Source of the DNA: Neobacillus niacini | GTDB lineage: Bacteria; Bacillota; Bacilli; Bacillales; Cytobacillaceae | Direction: 5' to 3' | Assembly (NCBI RefSeq): GCF_030817595.1 | Contig: NZ_JAUSZN010000001.1 | Coordinates: 3,108,001-3,172,000 of the forward strand | DNA length: 64,000 bases | Part shown: piece after piece, positions 56,259-64,000 of the stretch | Numbering within the stretch: the stretch's first letter is position 1 | How the letters are laid out: each line of letters starts with the position of its first letter | The notes under the pieces: generated by a model | The model's database searches: none | Told to the model about the DNA's origin: nothing | What the model saw: the letters and a program-made list of their open reading frames with translations, nothing else | Translations under genes and position numbers: made by a program

Positions 56259-57080
56259 AATACCCGTTAAACTAATACCTTCAATAAAGTATCGTTGACC
56301 GATAAAGAAGATAACAATTGCAGGCAACGTCATGACTGCCGCCGCCGCCATCATAAGATGCCAGTCAGCTGCGTAAGATCCTTTTAATTGTAAAAGACCA
56401 AGGGCTAACGTATATTTTGCTTCATCATTTAAGAAAATCAATGGACCAAAAAAATCATTCCAAACACCCATAAAGGTAAAGAAGCCAACTACTAGCATCG
56501 GGGCCTTTACTAATGGAAGCAATATCTTCGTGAATATTTGGAAATGGCTTGCCCCATCAATTAATGCTGATTCATCAAGTTCTCTAGGAATATTCATGAA
56601 AAACTGGCGCATTAAAAATATAAAGAAACCTCCGCCACCAAAAAAAGCAGGGATAATCAACGGCCAAAATGTATTAATTGCTTCAAGTTCAGACCACATT
56701 AAAAATGTAGGAATGAGTGTAACCGCTCCAGGGAGCATCATGGTGGCAATAATTAAACCAAACCACATATCCCTGCCAGGGAATTTCAATCTAGCAAAAC
56801 CGTAGCCGCACATACAGCAGGTAAGAATGGTCCCAATTAGAACAGGAATTAAAATAATTAATGTATTTTTAAAGTAGAGTAAAAAGTCGATGATTGAAAA
56901 AATTTCTACGTAGTTCGACCACTGAAACTCTTCCGGAAGAAGTTTTGGTGGAAACTCAAATATTTCAGTTGTAGTCATTAAAGAACTGCGAATGAGCCAT
57001 ACAAAGGGGATTAAGCTAATTATAGCTCCTACAATTAATACGAATAATGATATTGATCGATTTACAGTTTTTAGTTTCAT
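56250..57080 (-). CDS. CUT1 ABC sugar permease, MalG type (second importer)
   Basis: A 276-residue protein with six helices and an EAA loop in DESALIDGASHFQIFTKILLPLVKAP (about 185-210); C-terminus GISLTGIKG is typical. It follows its partner permease by 1 nt. No ATPase gene is present. Likely imports arabinose-containing oligosaccharides for the flanking GH127 enzymes. Confidence 0.93.
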   Translation of the reverse strand: MKLKTVNRSISLFVLIVGAIISLIPFVWLIRSSLMTTTEIFEFPPKLLPEEFQWSNYVEIFSIIDFLLYFKNTLIILIPVLIGTILTCCMCGYGFARLKFPGRDMWFGLIIATMMLPGAVTLIPTFLMWSELEAINTFWPLIIPAFFGGGGFFIFLMRQFFMNIPRELDESALIDGASHFQIFTKILLPLVKAPMLVVGFFTFMGVWNDFFGPLIFLNDEAKYTLALGLLQLKGSYAADWHLMMAAAAVMTLPAIVIFFIGQRYFIEGISLTGIKG

Positions 57081-57081
57081 C

Positions 57082-58032
57082 TTACTTACCTCCCCCGTAA
57101 TGCACCCAGCTTTTCGATGACTTAAAGATAAACAAAGTGAAAATTAAAATTACTAGGAATAAAATCCAAGACAGTGCACTTGCATATCCCATATTATTTT
57201 TCTGAAACGCCTCACGGTAAATGAGAAAGACATAAAATAATGTACTATTATTCGGTCCGCCTTCCGTCATAACATAGGCTTGTGTAAAAGCTTGGAAGGA
57301 GCCAATTAACCCCATGATAAGATTAAAGAATATAACCGGTGAAATCGACGGAACTGTTACGAATCTAAATTTATGCCACCAATTTCCTCCGTCAATTTCT
57401 ACTGCCTCTAATAATTGTTTTGGTACATCTTGTAAGCCTGCTAGAAATATTAATGCTGTTCCACCACAGCTCCACATGCTTAATAATATTAATGAAGGAA
57501 TAACAGTAGACTCGTCATAAATCCACATAAGTTTAGGAAGATTAACAAAATCTAATATGCTGTTTAATAAACCAAAATCAGGATTAAACAACCATAGCCA
57601 TAATATATTGGAGGCAACTGCTGGTACGATAACAGGTAAATAAAACATGGTTCTAAATAGTGACTGCCCCTTTACACTTATATTCATAAGGATGGCAACA
57701 AATAAGGCTGCAGCAAGGGTAAATATAGTACTTCCGATAGCAAAGTAAAAAGTAACAAATAGCGATTTTTTAAAATTTAGATCGTTCTTGAAAATTTCAG
57801 TATAGTTTTGAAACCCTATCCACTGAAAGTCCCCAACTACCTTATAATCTGTAAAACTAAAATACAAACTAGCAATCATGGGTCCAATTGTCCAAATTAG
57901 TAATCCTAAAATAGCAGGTAGAGTAAAAAAATAACCCCAAAATATCTCTTTTCGACGAATATTATTGATTCCTTTTACTTTAACAGTCCCTCTCGTACGA
58001 TTATTTCCCAAAGGAATATTTTCAATATTCAT
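57082..58032 (-). CDS. CUT1 ABC sugar permease, MalF type (second importer)
   Basis: A 316-residue permease: a 30-residue polar N-terminus, six helices, and an EAA loop LLEAVEIDGGNWWHKFRFVTVPSISP (about 215-240). Second gene of the binding protein-permease-permease-GH127 operon. A strong hairpin lies between it and the binding-protein gene. Confidence 0.93.
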   Translation of the reverse strand: MNIENIPLGNNRTRGTVKVKGINNIRRKEIFWGYFFTLPAILGLLIWTIGPMIASLYFSFTDYKVVGDFQWIGFQNYTEIFKNDLNFKKSLFVTFYFAIGSTIFTLAAALFVAILMNISVKGQSLFRTMFYLPVIVPAVASNILWLWLFNPDFGLLNSILDFVNLPKLMWIYDESTVIPSLILLSMWSCGGTALIFLAGLQDVPKQLLEAVEIDGGNWWHKFRFVTVPSISPVIFFNLIMGLIGSFQAFTQAYVMTEGGPNNSTLFYVFLIYREAFQKNNMGYASALSWILFLVILIFTLFIFKSSKSWVHYGGGK

Positions 58033-58066
58033 TAAATCCCTCCTTCGTCACCATCGTTAATTTAGT

Positions 58067-58101
58067 GGTTTGTTACGAAGACATTTGCCTCGTAACAAAC
58101 C
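58067..58101 (-). other. 12-bp intercistronic hairpin after the binding-protein gene
   Basis: GGTTTGTTACGA (58067-58078) pairs perfectly with TCGTAACAAACC (58090-58101); no U-run. Probably protects the binding-protein mRNA, giving it higher expression than the permeases. Confidence 0.75.
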
Positions 58102-58119
58102 CTTCTAAGCAGGTATCAC

Positions 58120-59508
58120 TTATTGGTATTTATCGCCAAACTTTTGTTTTAATTTTGGCATGATGACATCATTCACAACTTCTCCCGCACTCTTTTTATT
58201 CGTCCAAATTTGATCTAATCCTGGAGAAATAATCTGACTTGCCTCAGAACGGTCCCCCCAGTAATAGTTTGGATTTTGGCGAACATTTGTCATAGCCCAA
58301 TCGATAACTGCTTCTTTAAATTCCTTTGGATGAATTTCAGTATCGGTCCACTCCTTAATTAATTCCGGATCCGTATACCAACTTTCTTCATTTGGCATCC
58401 ATAAACCGCCATTAATTAACGGTAAGCTATTCTTAGGATTCATAATGAATTTTAAAAATTCTTTTGTTTCATCCCAATTTTCTTTTGTGTTGTCATTATT
58501 GAACACAACAATTGGCGTTCCATAACTTGTTGTTACAGCCTTTTTCATTTTAGGTAATACACCAATTCCTAACTTTAGATTTTTTTCCTTTTTAGCCTTA
58601 CCAAGCTCTTGCAATGCCCAATGACCATCAATATTCATGGCTACCCGCTTTGTAAGAAGTGCAGTATCAACATTAGGAATCGTAGATAGGTTAGCTGGTG
58701 TTGGCATTACATGATGAACATACATTAAATCCTGCATTTTCTGTAATGCTTCGATTGTTTCAGGCTCGTCAAGAATAATATCCTTCCCATCTTCAGAAAC
58801 AACTCCTCCATCGTTACTAAAAAGGATTGTCTCATAATGGTAGGTAAAGTTATTAACTCCATAAGTTTTAATATTTTTTGAATCAAATCCATCTTCATCA
58901 GGATGTTTGCCGTTTCGGTCGACCGTCAATTTTTTAGCTACTTCCACAAATTCGTCCCATGTCCAAGCTTCTTCGGCTTTTGTTGGTGGATATTCGACCC
59001 CTGCCTCATCAAATAAATCTTTGTTGTAATAAATATTGGTTACTTCATTGGCTACACTGGATCCTGCAATCGGCCCATTTTCTTCATATTGAAAAATGGA
59101 ATATTTTAATTTGTTTCCGATTTCACCTGAATCAAATAAAGGTTTTAAGTCTTTAATTGCGCCGCTTTCAAGCCAAGGCGGCAAACTTCCCTCTGGGAAA
59201 TAACCTATATCAGGCAGCGTTTTAGAAGATGCCATTGTTGTCATTTTTTCAATATAGCTCCCCTGGACTTGTTGTCCTTTCACTTGAATGTTTGGATGGG
59301 AGTCGTTAAACGCTTTCAATAAAGCTTCAATGGAGTCTTTCTCCAGCGGACCTCCCCAATAAGTAAACTTCAATTGGACAGCATCACTATTACCGCCGCT
59401 CTCTTCATCCGTTCCAGCTGCGCTATTGCCGCCAAAACAACCGGATAACAATCCAGCAATCAAAATTAGTACCAAAGAAATTGCAAGATAAGACTTACTT
59501 TTTGTCAT
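58120..59508 (-). CDS. CUT1 sugar-binding lipoprotein (second importer)
   Basis: A 462-residue lipoprotein with lipobox LSGC (Cys24), a G/S/D/E-rich linker, and a family 1 binding fold (LKFTYWGGPLEKDSIEALLKAFNDSHPNIQVKGQQ, EEAWTWDEFVEVAKKLT, VAMNIDGHWALQEL). It is not closely similar to the two lipoproteins at 41774 and 45083. First gene of the transcript; a 14-bp inverted repeat lies 80-181 nt upstream. Confidence 0.93.
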   Translation of the reverse strand: MTKSKSYLAISLVLILIAGLLSGCFGGNSAAGTDEESGGNSDAVQLKFTYWGGPLEKDSIEALLKAFNDSHPNIQVKGQQVQGSYIEKMTTMASSKTLPDIGYFPEGSLPPWLESGAIKDLKPLFDSGEIGNKLKYSIFQYEENGPIAGSSVANEVTNIYYNKDLFDEAGVEYPPTKAEEAWTWDEFVEVAKKLTVDRNGKHPDEDGFDSKNIKTYGVNNFTYHYETILFSNDGGVVSEDGKDIILDEPETIEALQKMQDLMYVHHVMPTPANLSTIPNVDTALLTKRVAMNIDGHWALQELGKAKKEKNLKLGIGVLPKMKKAVTTSYGTPIVVFNNDNTKENWDETKEFLKFIMNPKNSLPLINGGLWMPNEESWYTDPELIKEWTDTEIHPKEFKEAVIDWAMTNVRQNPNYYWGDRSEASQIISPGLDQIWTNKKSAGEVVNDVIMPKLKQKFGDKYQ

Positions 59509-59587
59509 TTTTCCACATCCTTATCTCATTTTTTTACTCCAACCAATTTTATGTGATTTCGAGGATGTCAAGAAATAGAAGGTTTGA

Positions 59588-59689
59588 AACAACTTATTTT
59601 TCTAGTTGCTAGATTAATTGAAATACAGAATTTCTTGTAGGTTTTTGCTTGAGGGTGTATTAAACTGACTTATTTAAAAATAAGTTGTT
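59588..59689. promoter_or_regulatory. 14-bp inverted repeat upstream of the second importer
   Basis: AACAACTTATTTTT at 59588-59601 recurs exactly inverted at 59676-59689, 74 nt apart, in the only intergenic space upstream of the binding-protein gene. Candidate operator pair for the AraC-type regulator at 62029 or a looping site; no experimental basis. Confidence 0.5.
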
Positions 59690-59749
59690 GGGTAGTGATT
59701 GAATTAAAAAATTATATCAGAAAAGAACTATACATAAGCTTCTAAATTT

Positions 59750-61699
59750 TTATTTTTCAGTTATCCATACAAGCATTTCACCAGGTTCTCGATTACACCA
59801 TGAAAAATATGGAACAGCTTTAATTGAAATTGGTTTCGTCCTACGTTCAATAGGTTTATAGAGCTCTCCATTCCATGCAGTTTCGTCAACTTGCTCTGCA
59901 TGGGCTGTTACCACACAGACTCCATCCAGCAAATTTTCTTCAAAGGTTGCTTGGAGTTTTGAATTTTTTGGTAAGGAAATGCTCGGTAAATTTGCACCAT
60001 TGTCAGCTTCCTCTAAACAGTACACAACAGGTCCACGCTGTAATGCGACCTTCCCAGCATTTTCACGCACATTCGGATTCGCACGAATTCGTTCAACCGG
60101 CATTGGAAAATGAAGTTCAATTTCATCACCTTTTTCCCAAGGGCGTGTTAGATATGCATAGCCATTCTTTAGGCAGGTATTCACTTCAATAAATTGATCA
60201 TTCACTTTTAATACGGCACCTTGGCACCATCCCGGAATTCGGACTGCGATTGTAAATTCGCTAGACTTTTCTGGAGAAAGCGTGATCTTCACCTGTCCAT
60301 CCCAAGGATATTTGGTTTCTTGAACCAATTGCACATTCTGTCCATCAATATTTAGTTCTGATTCATTACCCATATACAGGTGAACAAAAACTTCATTTTG
60401 GTTAACTGAATAAATGTAACGTCCAATTGATGCAATTAATCGAGCAAGATTTGGTGGGCAGCATGCGCAGCTGTACCATTTTTGTCTTATTGGCTTTACA
60501 TGTCCTTTATCATGGCGTTTTTCACTTGATTTCGGATGCACTTCTAATGGATTAACATAAAAGAACTTCTTTCCACTTAAATCCATTCCGCTGATTGTCC
60601 CGTTATATAAAGCCCGCTCCATTACATCCGCATATTTACTATTTTTTTCAAGATTCAACATTCGATTTGCCCAAAAGACTAATCCAATAGATGCACAAGT
60701 CTCGGTATAGCACGTATCATTTGGGAGATCATAATCAAAAGAAAATGCTTCCCCAAAGACTTGGGATCCTACTCCACCAGTAATATACATTTGCTTTTGT
60801 GTTACATTTTCCCACAACGTTTCAGTTGCTTCCTTTAAAGATTCGTCTCCTGTTTCTTTCGCCAGATCGGCCATCGCCGTATACATATACATGGCTCTTA
60901 CTGCATGCCCAACCGCTTCTTTTTGTTCTCGAACTGGTAAATGTGCTTGATGATAGCTATATGGACCGAACTCTGCGTCATCCCACCAGAATTTTTTATC
61001 GTCATGTCTTGCTTCCTTTTCTAAATCGAAAAAGTGAGGCTGCTGACCACGCTCATCAATAAAGAGTTTACTAAGGCTTAAATAACGTTCATTTCCTGTT
61101 ACCTGATACAATTTAACTAATGCTAATTCTATTTCTTGGTGGCCATCATAGCCCCTTATCTTATTTTCTTCTTTACCGAATACGGAATCGATATGATCAA
61201 CAAAACGGCACATTATATCTAGCAGTTTTCGTTTTCCAGTAACTTGGTAATAGGCAACAGCGGCTTCAATCATATGTCCTGCGCAGTACATTTCATGTTG
61301 GTCGCGAAGATTGCTCCATTTCCCATCCGGTTCTTTTACCGAAAAAAACGTATTCAAGTAGCCATTTTTTTGTTGTGCTCTTCCAATTAAATCAATGACT
61401 TCATCAGCTGTTTTTTCTAAATCAGGATTCGGATCTGTTTCTAAGCTATATGCTGTAGCTTCTAACCATTTTGCCACATCACTGTCCTGAAACACAAAAC
61501 CGTAAAATTCACCGGTAGATTCACCAGCTGCAATTTTAAAGTTCTCCATTGCGTGGCTTGCAGGAGCATCTGGAATACGATCATTTAAAGCCTCCCACTG
61601 ATAAGGGATAACCTCATCACGGATCACATCCATACGACTTCTCCAAAAACTATCTGTAATTTTAACATTTTCAAGCTTTCTAATTTCAGTATCTTTCAA
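59750..61699 (-). CDS. GH127 beta-L-arabinofuranosidase (copy 2)
   Basis: A 649-residue cytoplasmic GH127 enzyme, paralogous to the gene at 54277, with the same metal/catalytic pattern: Glu in GGVGSQVFGEAF, ETC in CYTETCASIG, and the Cys pair in SCACCPPNLARL. It has an insertion (KSSEKRHDKGHVKPIRQKW) before the Cys pair that copy 1 lacks. It starts divergently from the AraC regulator, with a cre-like box 50 nt upstream, and lies just upstream of the second importer. No ribosome site stronger than GAAG is seen before ATG 61699. Confidence 0.92.
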   Translation of the reverse strand: MKDTEIRKLENVKITDSFWRSRMDVIRDEVIPYQWEALNDRIPDAPASHAMENFKIAAGESTGEFYGFVFQDSDVAKWLEATAYSLETDPNPDLEKTADEVIDLIGRAQQKNGYLNTFFSVKEPDGKWSNLRDQHEMYCAGHMIEAAVAYYQVTGKRKLLDIMCRFVDHIDSVFGKEENKIRGYDGHQEIELALVKLYQVTGNERYLSLSKLFIDERGQQPHFFDLEKEARHDDKKFWWDDAEFGPYSYHQAHLPVREQKEAVGHAVRAMYMYTAMADLAKETGDESLKEATETLWENVTQKQMYITGGVGSQVFGEAFSFDYDLPNDTCYTETCASIGLVFWANRMLNLEKNSKYADVMERALYNGTISGMDLSGKKFFYVNPLEVHPKSSEKRHDKGHVKPIRQKWYSCACCPPNLARLIASIGRYIYSVNQNEVFVHLYMGNESELNIDGQNVQLVQETKYPWDGQVKITLSPEKSSEFTIAVRIPGWCQGAVLKVNDQFIEVNTCLKNGYAYLTRPWEKGDEIELHFPMPVERIRANPNVRENAGKVALQRGPVVYCLEEADNGANLPSISLPKNSKLQATFEENLLDGVCVVTAHAEQVDETAWNGELYKPIERRTKPISIKAVPYFSWCNREPGEMLVWITEK

Positions 61700-62028
61700 A
61701 AAGTTCTTCCCCCTTCAATTTTCTTGATTTACTTAAAATTTCAATAACATGAACACGCTTTCAAATTTTAATGTAAATTTGTAACACCTCCTAGGTAATT
61801 TGTTAGCGGGGTTTTCTACATTTCTGATAAAATAGTATTTAATTATCTAACATCTTGTAATCAATTAATATTAGAATTTTTCTAATAGTTTGATTAGTTA
61901 AAATGATAGCATTTAGAAACTAATATTGTCAGTAGTCCAACAATAACATTAGGTGTACAAAATCGACTTTTTAAAAAAGAAATGAAGAGGATGTAAAATA
62001 GTAAATTCCTAAACAGTAAGGGTGAAAT
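61700..62028. promoter_or_regulatory. Divergent promoter region of GH127 copy 2 and AraC regulator, with cre-like box
   Basis: About 330 A/T-rich bases. ATGAACACGCTTTCA at 61749-61763 fits the cre consensus with one mismatch. No gene was seen. Operators for the adjacent AraC-type protein are expected here but were not recognised. Confidence 0.55.
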
Positions 62029-62928
62029 ATGTTGAGACAATTTCTGAAATCAGATGTAAATACTCCTATTGAATTTATTTCTTGCGGACAATTTGTTTCA
62101 AGTGAACCTTGGATACACACTAAACGTAACCTTAAAAGTTTCGAAATAATTATTGGTGTAAAAGAAACACTTTACATTAAGCAAGATGACATTCAATATG
62201 AAGTAAAACCTGGGGATATCCTTCTGGTATTATCTTTACACACCCATGAAGGTTATAAGCTGTGTAATCCTGGAGTATCATTTTACTGGTGTCATTTTTA
62301 TTGTAGTGATAATTTTTCATTGATTGATGATAAGACTATGGAGGAAGAGGTAATAGCATTTCGTTCTAATCCTGATTATGATAGATTGAACTCACATATA
62401 TTTATACCAATCTATTCAATTCCTCAAAGAATTGAGAGAATCAATATACTATTTAATCAATTACAAGATGTAGCTAATGCAAACTACTATAACAAACGAA
62501 GTGTTGATTATTTAGTAACGTCCCTGTTAATTGAAATATCAGAACAATCCCTTTCCAATTTCCAAACAACAAAAGAAAAAACAAAAGCTGATAAAAATCT
62601 AGTTAAAATTGTTGAATGGCTACGTATACATGCAATGGATACTATTTCAGTTGCTTCTATTGCTGAACAGTTTAATTATAATCCAGACTATTTATCTCGT
62701 GTTTTCAAGCAAAAGCATGGTATAAATATCCAAGAATATATTCACATGCTCAAAATATCTAAAGCAAAAGACATGTTGTCTTCTACAAACATAGGTATTA
62801 AATCGATTGCCCATGCAGTTGGAATTTCTGATGAGAAATACTTTATGAAGCTATTTAAGAAATACGAAAAATTGACCCCTACAGAATTTCGTAAAGCTTA
62901 CTACCGGACACATTTAAATAAAGAATAA
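62029..62928 (+). CDS. AraC-family transcriptional regulator
   Basis: A 299-residue one-component regulator: an N-terminal cupin-type ligand domain (1-150; YEVKPGDILLVLSLHTHEGY) and a C-terminal double HTH (195-297; ISVASIAEQFNYNPDYLSRVFKQKHG and IKSIAHAVGISDEKYFMKLFKKYEKLTPTEFRKAYY). Divergent from GH127 copy 2 and flanked by two GH127-type genes, so it is the likely activator of arabinofuranoside uptake and hydrolysis. AAGGGTG precedes ATG 62029. Confidence 0.92.
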   Translation: MLRQFLKSDVNTPIEFISCGQFVSSEPWIHTKRNLKSFEIIIGVKETLYIKQDDIQYEVKPGDILLVLSLHTHEGYKLCNPGVSFYWCHFYCSDNFSLIDDKTMEEEVIAFRSNPDYDRLNSHIFIPIYSIPQRIERINILFNQLQDVANANYYNKRSVDYLVTSLLIEISEQSLSNFQTTKEKTKADKNLVKIVEWLRIHAMDTISVASIAEQFNYNPDYLSRVFKQKHGINIQEYIHMLKISKAKDMLSSTNIGIKSIAHAVGISDEKYFMKLFKKYEKLTPTEFRKAYYRTHLNKE

Positions 62929-62933
62929 AAAAT

Positions 62934-62960
62934 AATAGAGGGGCAATTTGCCCCTCTATT
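62934..62960 (+). terminator. Perfect palindrome after the AraC gene
   Basis: AATAGAGGGGCAA pairs with TTGCCCCTCTATT; no T-run follows, so termination strength is uncertain. Confidence 0.6.
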
Positions 62961-63032
62961 GACACGATTGCTCCAGGAAGAAATGGGTAAACATGAAAGA
63001 AAAGTAAAGAAAATTTGCTAACATCAAATATG

Positions 63033-63085
63033 CCCCAATAAAAAAATCAGCAGATAGTCGCTGATTTTTTTATTGGGGTTTTCTA
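63033..63085 (+). terminator. Long hairpin between AraC and GH127-type genes
   Basis: CCCCAATAAAAAAATCAGC (63033-63051) pairs perfectly with the segment ending at 63078, followed by TTTTC. Strong terminator form. Confidence 0.75.
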
Positions 63086-63264
63086 AAAATCTATTGAAAG
63101 GTTAAAAAGCATAATTAATGGCGTTCAAAGGAAGAAATGAAAGTTTACAATATATATAGTCAATTTAAACCACCTAATCTTATTTTTTAACTACCGACAA
63201 TAATGACCCTTTTTTGTATACTCTTTATGTAAGCGTTTTATAAATGATGAATGGAGGAAAAATA
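63079..63264. promoter_or_regulatory. Promoter region of the third GH127-type gene with cre-like box
   Basis: About 190 A/T-rich bases. ATGTAAGCGTTTTAT (63227-63241) fits the cre consensus with one mismatch, 24 nt before the start codon. No other gene seen. Confidence 0.45.
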
Positions 63265-64000
63265 ATGTTAGATGTATTAAGTGATAGGGAAATTGTTGAA
63301 AAAGATATTGAAGCTTTATATCTAGGAAACTTAAAAACTGTAGAATTTGATATAAAACTTCCGACTGAAGGAAAATTTGGATCAAACATTACTTGGCGTT
63401 CAAAGGATGATCGCTGGATTGATGGTACAGGCAGAGTTCATCGACCAGAATATGGTAAAGGTGATCGAATTGTTCCAATAACTGCAACTTTTTCATATGG
63501 TGAATTCTCAATGGATAAGATTTATGAAGTGAATATTTTAGAAGAAGAAAACAAAATTCAATTAGAAAAAGTTTTTCCAATTGTTCTTGAAAAGAAAGTA
63601 AATGAAGAATTTTACCTTCCATCAGTAGTAGCGATTCAAACAAAACGTGGCGATGTAATTGCACACTCAATTACGTGGAACGAAGAAGAGAGAAAAAGAT
63701 ATGATGATATTGGTGAAAAAACTGTTTATGGAAGATTAACTGATACAGACTATGAAATAAAAGCAACAATTAACATTAAAAGAAAAATTGATATTCACCA
63801 GGACAAATCCACTAAAGTAAATAGTATTTCGACTACCAAAGTTCGATTAAAAGAGAACACACTTTTCAAGAAGGCTCAGGACCGGCGTTTAGCATTTCTA
63901 CTTTCTGTTAATGACGATCAGATGCTATATAACTTTAGAAAAACTTCCGGTTTGGATACGAAAGGTGCTCCTGAAATGATTGGGTGGGATTCACCAGATA
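63265..64000 (+). CDS. GH127-type (DUF1680) protein with N-terminal beta-sandwich domains, cut by window edge
   Basis: The first 245 codons are present. GGAGG lies 7 nt before ATG 63265. Residues ~1-180 look like two atrophied Ig-like beta domains (NITWRSKDDRWIDGTGRVHRPEY; SITWNEEERKRYDDIG). From ~190 the DUF1680 N-terminus begins: TTKVRLKENTLFKKAQDRRL, then FLLSVNDDQMLYNFRKTSGLDTKG and GWDSP. No signal peptide is seen, so it acts inside the cell. It belongs to the same DUF1680 subgroup as the remnant at 54082, not to the two complete copies. The catalytic part is outside the window. Confidence 0.82.
   Translation, partial: MLDVLSDREIVEKDIEALYLGNLKTVEFDIKLPTEGKFGSNITWRSKDDRWIDGTGRVHRPEYGKGDRIVPITATFSYGEFSMDKIYEVNILEEENKIQLEKVFPIVLEKKVNEEFYLPSVVAIQTKRGDVIAHSITWNEEERKRYDDIGEKTVYGRLTDTDYEIKATINIKRKIDIHQDKSTKVNSISTTKVRLKENTLFKKAQDRRLAFLLSVNDDQMLYNFRKTSGLDTKGAPEMIGWDSPD

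Noticed and set aside
63191..63670. Two minus-strand frames (64 and 93 codons) near the right edge
   Set aside because: Antisense to the third GH127-type gene, which has a ribosome site and clear family sequence.

Overview
The window reads as chromosomal DNA of a low-GC, endospore-forming Bacillaceae bacterium (Bacillus/Neobacillus-like; species not resolvable by eye). Support: a spoVR gene, the Bacillus-type neighbours yhdB, pgcA, yhcT and yhcU, strong AAGGAGG-type ribosome binding sites, CcpA-type cre boxes, a Bacillus-type deoR/deoC pair and YesM/YesN two-component proteins. No rRNA, tRNA, CRISPR array, prophage or intact insertion sequence was seen.

Region 1 (1-10220) is a nitrogen/purine block: a carbamate kinase running off the left edge, translationally coupled to an ankyrin-TPR protein; an NCS2 purine permease; an alpha/beta hydrolase; a guanine deaminase; a decayed second permease; and an allH-fdrA(allF)-allG operon. 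In E. coli the last three encode oxamate carbamoyltransferase, and carbamate kinase would then make ATP from carbamoyl phosphate, so the block looks like the energy-yielding end of purine/allantoin breakdown.

Region 2 (10570-20600) is mostly housekeeping: spoVR, an M14 peptidase, yhdB, pgcA, yhcU, yhcT, a small GlsB/YeaQ membrane protein, and a phosphate transport pair (DUF47 + pit) in which pit is frameshifted at a run of six G. A YitT-family protein is followed by three tandem palindromic repeats.

Region 3 (20600-34470): proC; a four-gene operon (receiver-only response regulator, membrane HEAT protein, processive family 2 glycosyltransferase, membrane-anchored clan GH-A glycosidase) that looks like an uncharacterised exopolysaccharide system; a 55-aa XapX gene, deoC and deoR with shared operator-like motifs; an MMPL transporter; a nucleotidase-like protein lacking its C-terminal domain; and a second palindromic repeat cluster.

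Region 4 (34465-64000) is mainly plant-glycan utilisation: fabF, yesN/yesM, manA, a GH105 hydrolase, a CUT1 ABC importer with two paralogous binding proteins, then (after a DUF1646 transporter, a PAS-GGDEF protein, azoR, an Xaa-Pro peptidase, YesL and oligoendopeptidase F) a second CUT1 importer, two complete GH127 beta-L-arabinofuranosidases, an AraC regulator and the start of a third GH127-type protein. Neither importer has its own ATPase, so a shared MsmX-type ATPase elsewhere is expected. Five cre-like boxes lie in this region. Remnants of an oxidoreductase and of another GH127-type gene show that the cluster has been losing genes.
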